From NCBI GenBank assembly GCA_046733315.1, contig JBKPOV010000055.1, positions 1 to 46,255 on the forward strand: DNA of 46,255 nt, read 5' to 3'. The stretch's first letter is position 1. Every line of letters begins with the position of its first letter. Both the position numbers and the translations under genes were made by a program. This DNA comes from VRUE01 sp046733315. Its GTDB lineage: Bacteria > Actinomycetota > Thermoleophilia > Solirubrobacterales > 70-9. Below, in pieces: positions 7,565 to 15,384 of the stretch. Below the pieces are notes generated by a model that was not told where the DNA came from, made no database searches, and worked only from the letters and a program-made list of their open reading frames with translations.

Positions 7565-7926
7565 GCGCGGCGGGCTGGATCGCCGTCGGGCTGCTCGGCG
7601 GCGCCGCCGCGGCGGCGCGCTATCTGATCGACTCGTTCTTCGCCTCCCGCACGGACCATCCATTCCCGCTCGGCGTGCTGGCGATCAATCTCGCCGGCAC
7701 GCTCATCCTCGGCCTGGTTGCCGGCGCCGCCCTGAGCGGCGAAGCCCTGATCATCGTCGCCGGTGGGGCGATCGGTTCCTTCACCACTTTCTCCACCTGG
7801 ATGCTCGACTCTCACCGCTTGGCTGACGCCGGTCACGCGCACCTCGTCTGGCTCAACCTCGGCCTTTCACTGGTCGCCGGCTTCGCGGCGATCGTCGTCG
7901 GTCACTGGATTGGAACGACTCTGTAA
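7561..7926 (+). CDS. crcB: Fluoride ion channel subunit CrcB/Fluc, second of two
   Basis: 121 residues and four membrane segments. The helix-1 arginine is in AAAAARYLID, helix 2 is PLGVLAINLAGTLILGLVAGAAL with the conserved Asn, and the pore motif is GAIGSFTTFSTWMLDS. It starts inside the stop of the first subunit (4-bp overlap), so the two are translated together and likely assemble as an antiparallel heterodimer. The pair is divergent in sequence, as expected for fixed opposite topologies. The HD-nuclease gene follows 31 bp downstream with its own -10-like box. Confidence 0.92.
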   Translation: MSAAGWIAVGLLGGAAAAARYLIDSFFASRTDHPFPLGVLAINLAGTLILGLVAGAALSGEALIIVAGGAIGSFTTFSTWMLDSHRLADAGHAHLVWLNLGLSLVAGFAAIVVGHWIGTTL

Positions 7927-7943
7927 CCGTCCGCGTCCGCCAC

Positions 7944-7949
7944 TACTTT
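7944..7949 (+). promoter_or_regulatory. Candidate -10 box (TACTTT) for the HD nuclease gene
   Basis: TACTTT ends 8 nt before the ATG at 7958 with no Shine-Dalgarno sequence in between, matching the leaderless pattern seen elsewhere in the window. Confidence 0.35.
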
Positions 7950-7957
7950 GGATTGCG

Positions 7958-8956
7958 ATGGAACAGCAGGCTCTCACCGACACACTGATCGCGGCGAGGG
8001 TGCCGCTTGCCGAGCTCGAGGACGGCCAGCGCATCGGCGGCGTTTACGCGGTGCGCGAGCGTGAGCTGCGGCGCAAGCGCAACGGCGAGCCCTGGCTTCG
8101 CATCGTCCTCTGCGACGGCAGCGGCAACTGCGAGGCGGTCGCCTGGGAGGACGCTGAGTCGCTCTACGCGCTGGCGACTCCGGGCGCGGCTGTCTACGTC
8201 AGCGGTCACCTCGAGACGAGTGAGCGCTGGGGCGCCAAGATCAAGCTGACCGCGCTGCGCGCGGCCGACGACGACGAGTACAGCGCCGAGGACCTGGCGC
8301 CGGCCTCCGAGGCCTCCTTCGAGAAGCTCGAGGGGGAGCTGCGCGAGCTGCTGGCGACGGTGCAGGACCGCCAGCTGCGCTACCTGCTCGATCGCTTCTT
8401 CGGCGAGGAATCGGAGATCTGGGCCCGCTTTCGCGACGCGCCGGCGGCGAAGGTCTACCACCAGGCCTACCGCCACGGGCTCCTGGAGCACACGATCTCG
8501 GTGGCGCAGGCGGTCAGCGCCGCGGCCGCCTACTTCCCCGGCATCGACCGCGACGTCGCCGTCACCGGGGCGCTCCTGCACGACATCGGCAAGACCGAGG
8601 CCTACAACGAAGACCCGCTGGCGATCGACCTCACCGACGCCGGCCGCCTGCAGGGCGAGATCCCGCTCGGCTACTACAAGGTGCGCCGCCAGATCGAGGA
8701 CATTCCCGGCTTCGATCCCGACCTCGCCCAGGCCGTCCTGCACATCATCCTCGCCCACCACGGCTCGCTCGAACACGGCTCGCCGGTCACTCCAGCCACC
8801 CGGGAGGCGGTCCTCGTCCACATGATCGACAACCTCGGCGGCCGCCTCGGCAGCTTCGACCGCCTCGAGCGCCAGCTCCCCGCCGGCGAGTCCTGGTCCG
8901 GCTTCGACCGCGCCCTCTCCGGCTCCGCCTACTTCGGCCAGCGCGCCGCCGCCTGA
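7958..8956 (+). CDS. OB-fold plus HD-domain protein, YhaM-like 3'-5' exoribonuclease
   Basis: 332 residues. The N-terminal OB-fold (about 20-105) shows the nucleic-acid-binding strand pattern YAVRERELRRKRNGEPWLRIVLCDGSG...VSGHLE. The HD domain (about 155-320) has the metal ligands in order: His in RHGLLEHTISVA, the HD pair in GALLHDIGKTEAY, His residues in LAHHGSLEHGSP, and Asp in VHMIDNLGG. This two-domain arrangement and length fit the YhaM family, which trims RNA or single-stranded DNA from the 3' end in a metal-dependent way. Cytoplasmic. The final codons and the stop lie inside the left arm of the inverted repeat at 8942. Confidence 0.87.
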   Translation: MEQQALTDTLIAARVPLAELEDGQRIGGVYAVRERELRRKRNGEPWLRIVLCDGSGNCEAVAWEDAESLYALATPGAAVYVSGHLETSERWGAKIKLTALRAADDDEYSAEDLAPASEASFEKLEGELRELLATVQDRQLRYLLDRFFGEESEIWARFRDAPAAKVYHQAYRHGLLEHTISVAQAVSAAAAYFPGIDRDVAVTGALLHDIGKTEAYNEDPLAIDLTDAGRLQGEIPLGYYKVRRQIEDIPGFDPDLAQAVLHIILAHHGSLEHGSPVTPATREAVLVHMIDNLGGRLGSFDRLERQLPAGESWSGFDRALSGSAYFGQRAAA

Positions 8957-9042
8957 CGGCGTCAGGCTGTGTCCTCGGTCGCTCGCGTGCAGAGCCGCCA
9001 CGCTTCCTGCGTCCTTGCCTGACGCCGTCAGGCGGCGGCGCG
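8942..9042. repeat. Nested inverted-repeat element, copy 1 (reads on minus strand)
   Basis: Arms 8942-8966 and 9018-9042 are perfect 25-bp reverse complements separated by 51 bp. Each arm contains its own palindrome (CCTGACGGCGTCAGG at 8952-8966, its complement at 9018-9032), so one long stem or two short hairpins can form. Read on the minus strand, the interior is CAAGGACGCAGG, a small hairpin with stem GCGTG/CACGC, then CGACCGAGGAC. The same two blocks recur in the element at 46109-46255 in the opposite orientation. The left arm includes the end of the HD-nuclease gene. No T-tract follows. REP/BIME-like repeat or structured RNA; function unknown. Confidence 0.85.
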
Positions 9043-9060
9043 AACGCCTGTGCCCGAACA

Positions 9061-9066
9061 TAGACT
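9061..9066 (+). promoter_or_regulatory. Candidate -10 box (TAGACT) for the membrane-protein pair
   Basis: TAGACT ends 10 nt before the ATG at 9077. If used, it rules out the in-frame GTG at 9050 as the start of the downstream gene. Confidence 0.4.
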
Positions 9067-9076
9067 GCTGCGCTCG

Positions 9077-10894
9077 ATGGCTTCTGAGAGGTCAGAGCGG
9101 GGGGGCGAAGCGACGCCCGCCGTCGACGTGATCGGCTTCCTCGACGGACTCGTCGCCCGCTTCGTCGCCTGGTCGCGCCGGGCAGGTCAGCGTCGCCTCG
9201 CGCACGCCCTGCTTGCCCTGGTCTTCCTCGTCGCCGCGGCGCTGATCCTTGGCTGGGGCAAGGGACAGACGTTCATCAACGACGAGTGGACCTACCTCGT
9301 CGTCGACCAGGGGTGGTCGCCCGAAACCTTGCTGAAGCCCCAGAACGGCCACCTCATCGTGGTCCCGCTGCTCATCTACAAGGGGCTCTTCGCCACGGCT
9401 GGCGCGGAGTCCCATCTCCCCTTCCAGGTCGCCACCGTGGTCCTGCACCTGACGATCGCGCTGCTCTTCTTCCTACTCGTCCGCAGCCGGGTGGCGCTCG
9501 CGGTGGCGGTCGGCCTCACCGCCCTCGTTGCCCTCTTTGGCGCTGGCTGGGACACCGTGATGGGGGCCTACGAGCTGCCCAACCTGACCGGGATGGCGGC
9601 CGGACTCGGGATGCTGCTCGCGCTCGAAAGGCGCACGCGGGCCGCCGACGTCCTCGCCAGCCTGCTGCTCGCGGTCGCGCTTGCCTCGTTCAGCATCGGC
9701 ATCGCCTTCGGCGCGGGAGCGCTGCTGGCGATCTGGTTGGGCGGGCGCAGTCAGTGGAGACGGGCCTGGATCGTCGTGCTGCCATTCGTTCTCTACGGCG
9801 TCTGGTTCGTGTGGGCCCGCAAGTTCGGCCAGTCCGAGCTGACCGCGGAAGCCCTGAGCGGCCTCTTCAGCGGCATCGCCGATCAGGTGGCGGCGATCTG
9901 CGCCGGCATCACCGGCCTCTTCCGCGCCCCTGGCAGCGCCGACTTGCCCACCCTGGTCGCGCTGCGGCCCGAGTGGGGATACCCCCTGGCGCTCGTCCTA
10001 GCTGGCGTCACGGCGCTTCACGTGTGGCGCGATCCGCCCCGCTCGATCCGCTTCTGGACGATCCTCGGCACGTTGCTCGCCTACCTGGCCCTGGTCGCGG
10101 TGGGACTCGATCCCGCCCGCGCGCCCAACGCGAGCCGCTACGTCTACATGGGCGGGATCCTCGGACTTCTCCTCGTCGCCGAGCTCAGCCGCGACGTTCG
10201 CTGGTCGACGGTGACGGGGTTGCTCGCCTTCGTCGTCCTCGGCCTCGCCCTGATGGCCAACGCATCCGAGCTGCGCGCCGGCGGGCGGCTCTTCGAAGCC
10301 GAGGGGGCGACGAATCGTGCCACGCTTGCGGCGCTGGAGCTGAGCCGCGACCATGTCGAACCCGATCTCTTCGTCGAGGACGAAACCGCGGCGCATTCCC
10401 ACCCCGACATGTTCTTCACGGCCTCGGCCTATTTCGACGCCGTGGACGACTTCGGCTCGCCGGCCTTCAGCATCGACGAACTGCTCTCCAGCGCCGAGCA
10501 GGCTCGCGAAGCGGCGGACCAGGAGTTGGTGCGGGCGCTCGATCTGACAGTGATGCCAGGCGGCCCGTCGCCTGTTTCACGGGGCGGAACACCACCAGAG
10601 CTGCTCGGCGCGAGCAATGGGGACGGCGTCACGCGGGGTGGCTGCATAGGCCTGGTTCCAGATCAGGGCCACGCCGCGTCCTTCCGCCTTGAGATTCCCG
10701 TAGGAGGACTCGCGTACCGGACCGCTGCCGACGCCAAGGTGGAACTGAAGCTGAGCCGTTTCGGTGAAGCTTTCTCGACCGCCTTGCCGCCGATCATGGG
10801 ATCCGGCGAAGTGGCGATCCCGATCGACGCCGCCCCGGTGCCGTGGCGCGCCGAACTCCGAACGACGACCAAGATCCTTGCCTGTAGGCGCTAG
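9077..10894 (+). CDS. Polytopic membrane protein, GT-C glycosyltransferase-like
   Basis: 605 residues from ATG 9077 (a GTG at 9050 would add nine). A cytoplasmic N-terminus is followed by a first helix (HALLALVFLVAAALILGWG), then a loop with NDEWTYLVVDQGWSPE and a QNGHLIVVPLLIYKGLF segment. An acidic pair in the first extracytoplasmic loop is the hallmark of GT-C enzymes that use polyprenyl-phosphate sugars. About ten further hydrophobic helices run to residue 410. The last 200 residues are soluble, extracytoplasmic and rich in acidic and small residues, and are not recognised. Its 3' end overlaps the next gene, a second large membrane protein, so the two probably act together on cell-envelope glycans. 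No family assignment is certain. Confidence 0.6.
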   Translation: MASERSERGGEATPAVDVIGFLDGLVARFVAWSRRAGQRRLAHALLALVFLVAAALILGWGKGQTFINDEWTYLVVDQGWSPETLLKPQNGHLIVVPLLIYKGLFATAGAESHLPFQVATVVLHLTIALLFFLLVRSRVALAVAVGLTALVALFGAGWDTVMGAYELPNLTGMAAGLGMLLALERRTRAADVLASLLLAVALASFSIGIAFGAGALLAIWLGGRSQWRRAWIVVLPFVLYGVWFVWARKFGQSELTAEALSGLFSGIADQVAAICAGITGLFRAPGSADLPTLVALRPEWGYPLALVLAGVTALHVWRDPPRSIRFWTILGTLLAYLALVAVGLDPARAPNASRYVYMGGILGLLLVAELSRDVRWSTVTGLLAFVVLGLALMANASELRAGGRLFEAEGATNRATLAALELSRDHVEPDLFVEDETAAHSHPDMFFTASAYFDAVDDFGSPAFSIDELLSSAEQAREAADQELVRALDLTVMPGGPSPVSRGGTPPELLGASNGDGVTRGGCIGLVPDQGHAASFRLEIPVGGLAYRTAADAKVELKLSRFGEAFSTALPPIMGSGEVAIPIDAAPVPWRAELRTTTKILACRR

Positions 10895-12893
10895 ACAAGA
10901 GACGGAAGCCCCCCCTGCCAAGCCGCCTGAGCCCTCGGGTCGCCGGGGGATCGACCGCGCCAGGGTCAAGAAGGTGCTGCTCTCCTCGCCACTGCTCGGC
11001 GTGGTGCTGGCGGTGCTCACCTGGCCGTTCCCCAATCTCTCGCCGACCTACGGGCTCGACCCCTCCTGGGTCGCCGGCCTCTACATGGCGGGAGAGCGAG
11101 GGCTTGATGCAGGCACCCAGATCGTCTTCAGCTATGGGCCGCTTGGTTTTCTCGGCCTGCCCAACTTCTTCGAGATCTGGCCGGGGAGGTTGGCGTTCGC
11201 CTGGTCCGCCCTGGTCCACGCCGCCTTCTGCATCGCCCTCCTCTGGGGGACCCGCCGCGCCTTTGGCCTCGTGGTCGGGCTCGCGGTCACGGCCCTTGCG
11301 GCCTCAAACCCCGTCGGTGACCCGATTCTGATCGCGGCCGCCGTGGTTGGCACCGCGGCGCTGCTCGGCGAATGGAGTGCCCGCGCCCGCCTCCGGCTCG
11401 CCGTCGGGGCCGGCGCGCTCTCCGGGATGCAGCTGCTCGGCTCGTTGCGGGCGGGCCCCACGCTAGTGGCGATGGGGATTGCGGTATTGCTCGGCTTGCC
11501 GGATCGGCGCCGCACCTTTCCGGCCTTTTTCGGAAGCCTGATCCTGGCCTTCATGGGGTTCTGGCTCATCACCGGACAGGGGCTCGGCAACATCGACGAC
11601 TACGCCATCAACACCGCCAATGTGGTCGGCGACTACTCGGCGGCGATGGTGGCTGTCTATCCCAGTCGCTCATGGCAGACGCCGGCGACCGCGCTGGGGC
11701 TGGCGACCATTGGCGTGCTCTGCATCGCCGCCGTCTGGCGCCGGGACAACATGCGCCGGCTTGGTCTCGTCCTGATGGTCGCTGCCGTCACCTTCCTCAT
11801 GTTCAAGCACGAGGTCGTTCGCTACTCACCCGGCAACACCGGACTCTTCCTCGCGGCCCTGCTCTGCATCGGCCTCGTGCTCGTGCCCTACGTTCGTCGC
11901 TCGCTTGCAGTTGGTGCGGTCATCGTCCTTTTTGCCATTACCTACGTCGGTAACGAGGAATCGATCGAGACGAGACTCAGTTTTGGACAGCGAGCCGAGA
12001 CCTTCCGCTTACAGCTGGAAACGGTCGCGTTGCCCGGCCGTGCCGAGAAGGTCCAGCAGCAGGGGCGGGCCGAAATGCAGGCGATCTACGGGCTCAGCCC
12101 AGCCGAGCTCAGGCTGCTTCGTTCCGGCACGGTTCATGTCGCCCCGTGGGAGGCCGGCGTCATTTGGGCTTACGACCTCGATTGGGATCCGCTGCCGGTC
12201 TTCCAGCAGTACTCGGCGTTCACGCCACGCCTCGACGAGCTGAATGCGGCGAAGCTCGAATCGGCGACCGCGCCGGAATTGATCCTCTGGCAGAACACGA
12301 CCACGTTCGACCCCAACGCGGTCAACTATCCGGGGGCAATCGATGCTCGCTGGCCGGCCTTCGAGTCACCGGCGCAGATGGTCCAGATGTTCTGTCGCTA
12401 CCGGGTGGTCCGCTGGGATGAAGAGTGGTCGATCCTGCGTCGTGGTCCCAGTCGCTGCGGCGGCGAACGCTCGCTCGGCGCGGTGACGGTCGCGAACACC
12501 CAGAGCGTTCGCTTCCCTCCGACCCGGCCCAACGAGGCGCTGCTGGTCTACGTCGACGGGCTCGGCGTATCGGGGATAGAGCGGTTGCGCACCCTTCTTT
12601 TCCGGGCCTCGGGACGCATCGTGGTGATCGAAGGGAATCCCTGGAACATGGTCGGAGGGACAGCAGAGGACGGCCTTTTGGTGCGGGTGCCGCGCTGGGC
12701 CGACTATCCAGACCTCTACCGGCTCGGGCGCGACATCGACGAAATCGCCTTCTCCAGGGCACCGGGCTTCCTCACCGGCGTCGACCGCTCGACCAAGCTG
12801 ACTCTTCACTTCAGCGCCCTGCCGGTGGACGCGCCTGCGACCTTGCCGGCCGCCGAAGCTCAGAAGCGCCGCGTGCAGCGTTCGATCCGGTGA
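10878..12893 (+). CDS. Polytopic membrane protein with extracytoplasmic C-terminal domain
   Basis: About 671 residues from a TTG at 10878 that overlaps the upstream gene by 17 bp; a GTG at 10974, just after AGGGTCAAGAAG, is an alternative. Helix 1 is LLGVVLAVLTWPFPN. The first loop carries GLDPSWVAGLYMAGE and FSYGPLGFL, a layout seen in uncharacterised GT-C-like proteins. Around ten helices extend to about residue 360, then a soluble domain of about 300 residues without transmembrane segments (from EESIETRLSFGQRAE onwards; contains EAGVIWAYDLDWDPLPVFQQYSAF and FCRYRVVRWDEEWSILRRG). Same overall design as the upstream gene, hence possibly a divergent paralogue. Function not recognised; a role in envelope glycan transfer is inference. 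Its end overlaps the convergent small membrane gene by 34 bp. Confidence 0.6.
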   Translation: MPVGARQETEAPPAKPPEPSGRRGIDRARVKKVLLSSPLLGVVLAVLTWPFPNLSPTYGLDPSWVAGLYMAGERGLDAGTQIVFSYGPLGFLGLPNFFEIWPGRLAFAWSALVHAAFCIALLWGTRRAFGLVVGLAVTALAASNPVGDPILIAAAVVGTAALLGEWSARARLRLAVGAGALSGMQLLGSLRAGPTLVAMGIAVLLGLPDRRRTFPAFFGSLILAFMGFWLITGQGLGNIDDYAINTANVVGDYSAAMVAVYPSRSWQTPATALGLATIGVLCIAAVWRRDNMRRLGLVLMVAAVTFLMFKHEVVRYSPGNTGLFLAALLCIGLVLVPYVRRSLAVGAVIVLFAITYVGNEESIETRLSFGQRAETFRLQLETVALPGRAEKVQQQGRAEMQAIYGLSPAELRLLRSGTVHVAPWEAGVIWAYDLDWDPLPVFQQYSAFTPRLDELNAAKLESATAPELILWQNTTTFDPNAVNYPGAIDARWPAFESPAQMVQMFCRYRVVRWDEEWSILRRGPSRCGGERSLGAVTVANTQSVRFPPTRPNEALLVYVDGLGVSGIERLRTLLFRASGRIVVIEGNPWNMVGGTAEDGLLVRVPRWADYPDLYRLGRDIDEIAFSRAPGFLTGVDRSTKLTLHFSALPVDAPATLPAAEAQKRRVQRSIR

Positions 12894-13174
12894 ACGTTGC
12901 CTCGGGCGGCCTTGACGCAACGCACCAGCTTCTGCTTGCGCGCAGCCGAACCCGTCACCTCGAAAGAGCGATGGACCTGGCGTTTGATCTGCGTGCTCAT
13001 CCCTTCTAGGGAATCGCCGATCTTGTCGAGGCCGGTCGAGTGGATCGCCTCGTTCGTCGTGTCGAGGACGGGCTTGACGATGAAGAGATAGGCGAGAAAG
13101 AGGATCCCGCCTGCGACCGCAAGCCGGATAATGCCCGAAGTCAGGTTGCCGAAGAGGTTGCGCAGGAGGTCCAT
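12860..13174 (-). CDS. Small single-pass membrane protein
   Basis: 104 residues. One hydrophobic helix is evident at about 16-36 (IRLAVAGGILFLAYLFIVKPVL), followed by a soluble, Lys/Arg-rich tail with STQIKRQVHRSFEVTGSAARKQKLVRCV. I do not recognise the family. It is divergent from pafBC with 29 bp between start codons and shares overlapping -10 elements with it (13187-13196). Its last 34 bp overlap the end of the convergent membrane-protein gene. Real gene likely, because the helix and charge pattern are coherent and promoter signals fit; function unknown. Confidence 0.6.
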   Translation of the reverse strand: MDLLRNLFGNLTSGIIRLAVAGGILFLAYLFIVKPVLDTTNEAIHSTGLDKIGDSLEGMSTQIKRQVHRSFEVTGSAARKQKLVRCVKAARGNVHRIERCTRRF

Positions 13175-13186
13175 CAGGCCGGCCGC

Positions 13187-13196
13187 ACACTATCCT
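13187..13196. promoter_or_regulatory. Overlapping divergent -10 boxes
   Basis: The sequence ACACTATCCT holds TATCCT (13191-13196) for pafBC, 7 nt before its GTG, and, on the other strand, TAGTGT (13187-13192), 12 nt before the small membrane protein ATG. The two boxes share the central TA. Confidence 0.5.
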
Positions 13197-13203
13197 GCGA
13201 GCC

Positions 13204-15264
13204 GTGGCGAAGGACACCGAGAAGCTGATCCGCCAGCTCTCGTTGATCTCGTTCCTGATGGCTCAGGGGAGGCCGGTTTCGGCCCTCGAGATCAAGCGCG
13301 AGGTGGAGGGTTACAGCGACATGAACGACGACGCCTTCGCGCGGCGCTTCTACGCGGACCGGGCCGAGCTAGAGAGCCTCGGCATCGAGCTCGGGGTCGA
13401 GAAGCCGGGCGAGGGATTCTTCGAGGCGGAGCTCTACTCGCTGCCCCCGGAGAACTTCTACCTCGACGCGATCGAGTTCACCGACGACGAGCTGGCGGCG
13501 ATGAGCACCGCGCTGATGCTGCTCTCCGAAGGGGAATTCGCCTACGCCGAGCCGCTGCGCCTGGCCCTGCAGCAGGTCGCCTGGGGCCACCCGAACCCGC
13601 TCAAGGAGGGCGAGCGCGCTCCGGTCGAGATGGCGATGACCGCCTCGGCCGGCGGTCGCGAGCTCTCCCAGCGCCTTTCCAAGATCGAGACCGCGATTTC
13701 CCGTCGCAAGACGGTCGAGTTCACCTATTACACGATGGAGCGCGACGAGACGACGAAGCGCAAAGTGGACCCTTTCCACCTGGTCTTCCGCGGCGGCCAG
13801 TTCTATCTGATCGGCTACGCCCACGAGCGCGAGGCGGTGCGGGTCTTTCGCCTCTCGCGGATCCGGGGCAAGGTCGGCTACGCCTCCAAGGCCGAGCACG
13901 ACTTCTCGCCGCCGGAGAACTTCGACCGCCGCGACTACGGCCAGCGCGCCGACTGGCAGCTGGGCGAGACCCGCGGCCGCGCCCAGATCTTCGTTCGCGA
14001 TCGCATCGCCTGGCTGATCGAGCGGGACTTCGGTGCCTACGGCGAGCTGCGCCCGGCGAAGAAGTCCGATGGCGCGCCGGGCAAAGGCTCGGTGTTCGAG
14101 ACCGACTACGCCTCCCCACGCGAGCTGATCGCCTGGGTCCTGCGCTGGCGCCAGAACGCCCAGGTGCTGGGCCCGGATGAGCTGCGAGACGAGGCCGAGA
14201 GTCGCCTCGGCCTGCTCCACGAGCGCCACCACAACGGCTTCCAGCAGGCCGAGATCGTCGATCGTCCGCTGCGCGAGGCACCCCCCCGCACACGGACCAA
14301 CGGCCGCGGCGAAGCGGCGATCCGCCCCGAGCGCTTTGCCCGCCTGGTAACCCTCGCCGGCCTCTTGATCGAATCGGCCAAGGGGGAGGAGCGGCTGCGC
14401 CTCAGCGAGCTGCGCCAGCGGCTTGAACTGACCGACGAGGAGCTGCGCGAGGACATCGACCTGCTCAACGTCGTCAACTTCGGCGGCGGCACCTACGTCC
14501 TCTACGCCGAAATCCTCGGCGACGAGATCGAGGTCGACTCCGAGCCATACGGCGATAACTTCGCCCGCCCGGCCCGCCTGCTGCCGCTCGAGGCGAAGGC
14601 CTTGGTCGCGGCGATCGACCTCTTCGGCGACCATCTGCCGCAGGGCGGGCTGCAGAGCGCCCGCACCAAGATCGTCACCGCGCTCGGCCATGACCCCTCC
14701 GAGGAGGGCCTCGAGATCGCCGCCGGCAGCGGCGGGGACGCTGGGGTGGCGCGCACCGTCAACGATGCGATTGCCGCCAGCCGGGTGCTCGAACTCCAGT
14801 ACTACAAGGAGAACGAGGATCAGTTCACCAAACGCTCGGTGGAGCCCTACCGCTTGGAGAACGGCAAAGAGGGCTGGTACGTCGAGTGCTACGACCTGAC
14901 CAAAGACGGCGTCCGCCACTTCAAGCTCGACCGGATCAAGGAGGCGGTCCTCTCCGAGCAGACCTTCGAGCCGCGTCCCGAAGTCGAGGAGCTCGCCGGG
15001 GTCGAGGGCTGGATGACCCACGGCGAGGTGCCGACCGCCCACGTCGCCCGCGTCTGGGTCTCGCCCGAGCGCGCCCGCTGGCTGCGCGAGGAGCGCACCG
15101 TGGTCGAGGAGCTCGCCGACGGCGCCGTCGTCGTCGAGCTGCCCTACGCAGGCACTTCCTGGTTGGTGCGCGAGATCCTCCGCGGCGCCGGCGACCTCGT
15201 AGTCCTCGAGCCCGAGGACGCGCGGGAGGCGATTGCAAAAGAGGTCGCGGCGAGCGCTGCATAA
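13204..15264 (+). CDS. pafBC: PafB-PafC fusion, WYL-domain transcriptional regulator
   Basis: 686 residues built as two tandem copies of HTH plus WYL. The first winged HTH is at about 5-70 (RQLSLISFLMAQGRPVSALEIK...FARRFYADRAELESLGI), the first WYL domain at about 160-235 (VEFTYYTMERDE...VDPFHLVFRGGQFYLIGY). The second HTH begins near 375 (RFARLVTLAGLLIESA...LRLSELRQRLELTDEELREDI) and the second WYL near 520-590 (VLELQYYKENED...EPYRLENGKEGWYVECY). In mycobacteria PafB and PafC are separate genes forming a heterodimer that activates the LexA-independent DNA-damage response, with WYL proposed to sense single-stranded DNA. Here one polypeptide carries both. Soluble. GTG start at 13204, 7 nt after a TATCCT box. 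No proteasome gene is nearby. Confidence 0.88.
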   Translation: MAKDTEKLIRQLSLISFLMAQGRPVSALEIKREVEGYSDMNDDAFARRFYADRAELESLGIELGVEKPGEGFFEAELYSLPPENFYLDAIEFTDDELAAMSTALMLLSEGEFAYAEPLRLALQQVAWGHPNPLKEGERAPVEMAMTASAGGRELSQRLSKIETAISRRKTVEFTYYTMERDETTKRKVDPFHLVFRGGQFYLIGYAHEREAVRVFRLSRIRGKVGYASKAEHDFSPPENFDRRDYGQRADWQLGETRGRAQIFVRDRIAWLIERDFGAYGELRPAKKSDGAPGKGSVFETDYASPRELIAWVLRWRQNAQVLGPDELRDEAESRLGLLHERHHNGFQQAEIVDRPLREAPPRTRTNGRGEAAIRPERFARLVTLAGLLIESAKGEERLRLSELRQRLELTDEELREDIDLLNVVNFGGGTYVLYAEILGDEIEVDSEPYGDNFARPARLLPLEAKALVAAIDLFGDHLPQGGLQSARTKIVTALGHDPSEEGLEIAAGSGGDAGVARTVNDAIAASRVLELQYYKENEDQFTKRSVEPYRLENGKEGWYVECYDLTKDGVRHFKLDRIKEAVLSEQTFEPRPEVEELAGVEGWMTHGEVPTAHVARVWVSPERARWLREERTVVEELADGAVVVELPYAGTSWLVREILRGAGDLVVLEPEDAREAIAKEVAASAA

Positions 15265-15266
15265 CG

Positions 15267-15384
15267 CAGAGCCCATTCCGGCAGGGCTTCCACTTAACTT
15301 TTTCGGTGATTCGTGATTGAGCTGACGCCCAATGCCCTCGACGAAAAAGTACAAGACGTTCCAGCCCTGCCGGAATGGGCTCTG
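15267..15384. repeat. BIME-like inverted repeat with AT-rich interior
   Basis: Arms 15267-15288 and 15363-15384 are perfect 22-bp reverse complements, 74 bp apart. Each arm has its own short stem AGCCC/GGGCT around a 9-nt loop. Pairing continues imperfectly inward (ACTTTTTCG opposite CGAAAAAGT), giving a 118-bp stem-loop that begins right after the pafBC stop. A tiny frame, MPSTKKYKTFQPCRNGL (15332-15385), ends at the element edge; the other arm reads KPCRNGL on the opposite strand, so this follows from the repeat rather than showing a gene. The A/T runs stand out against the GC-rich surroundings. Confidence 0.8.

Noticed and set aside
13369..15354. Long open frame (661 codons) on the minus strand opposite pafBC
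   Set aside because: Antisense frame produced by high GC at third codon positions; no recognisable domain, and the plus strand encodes a clear HTH-WYL protein.
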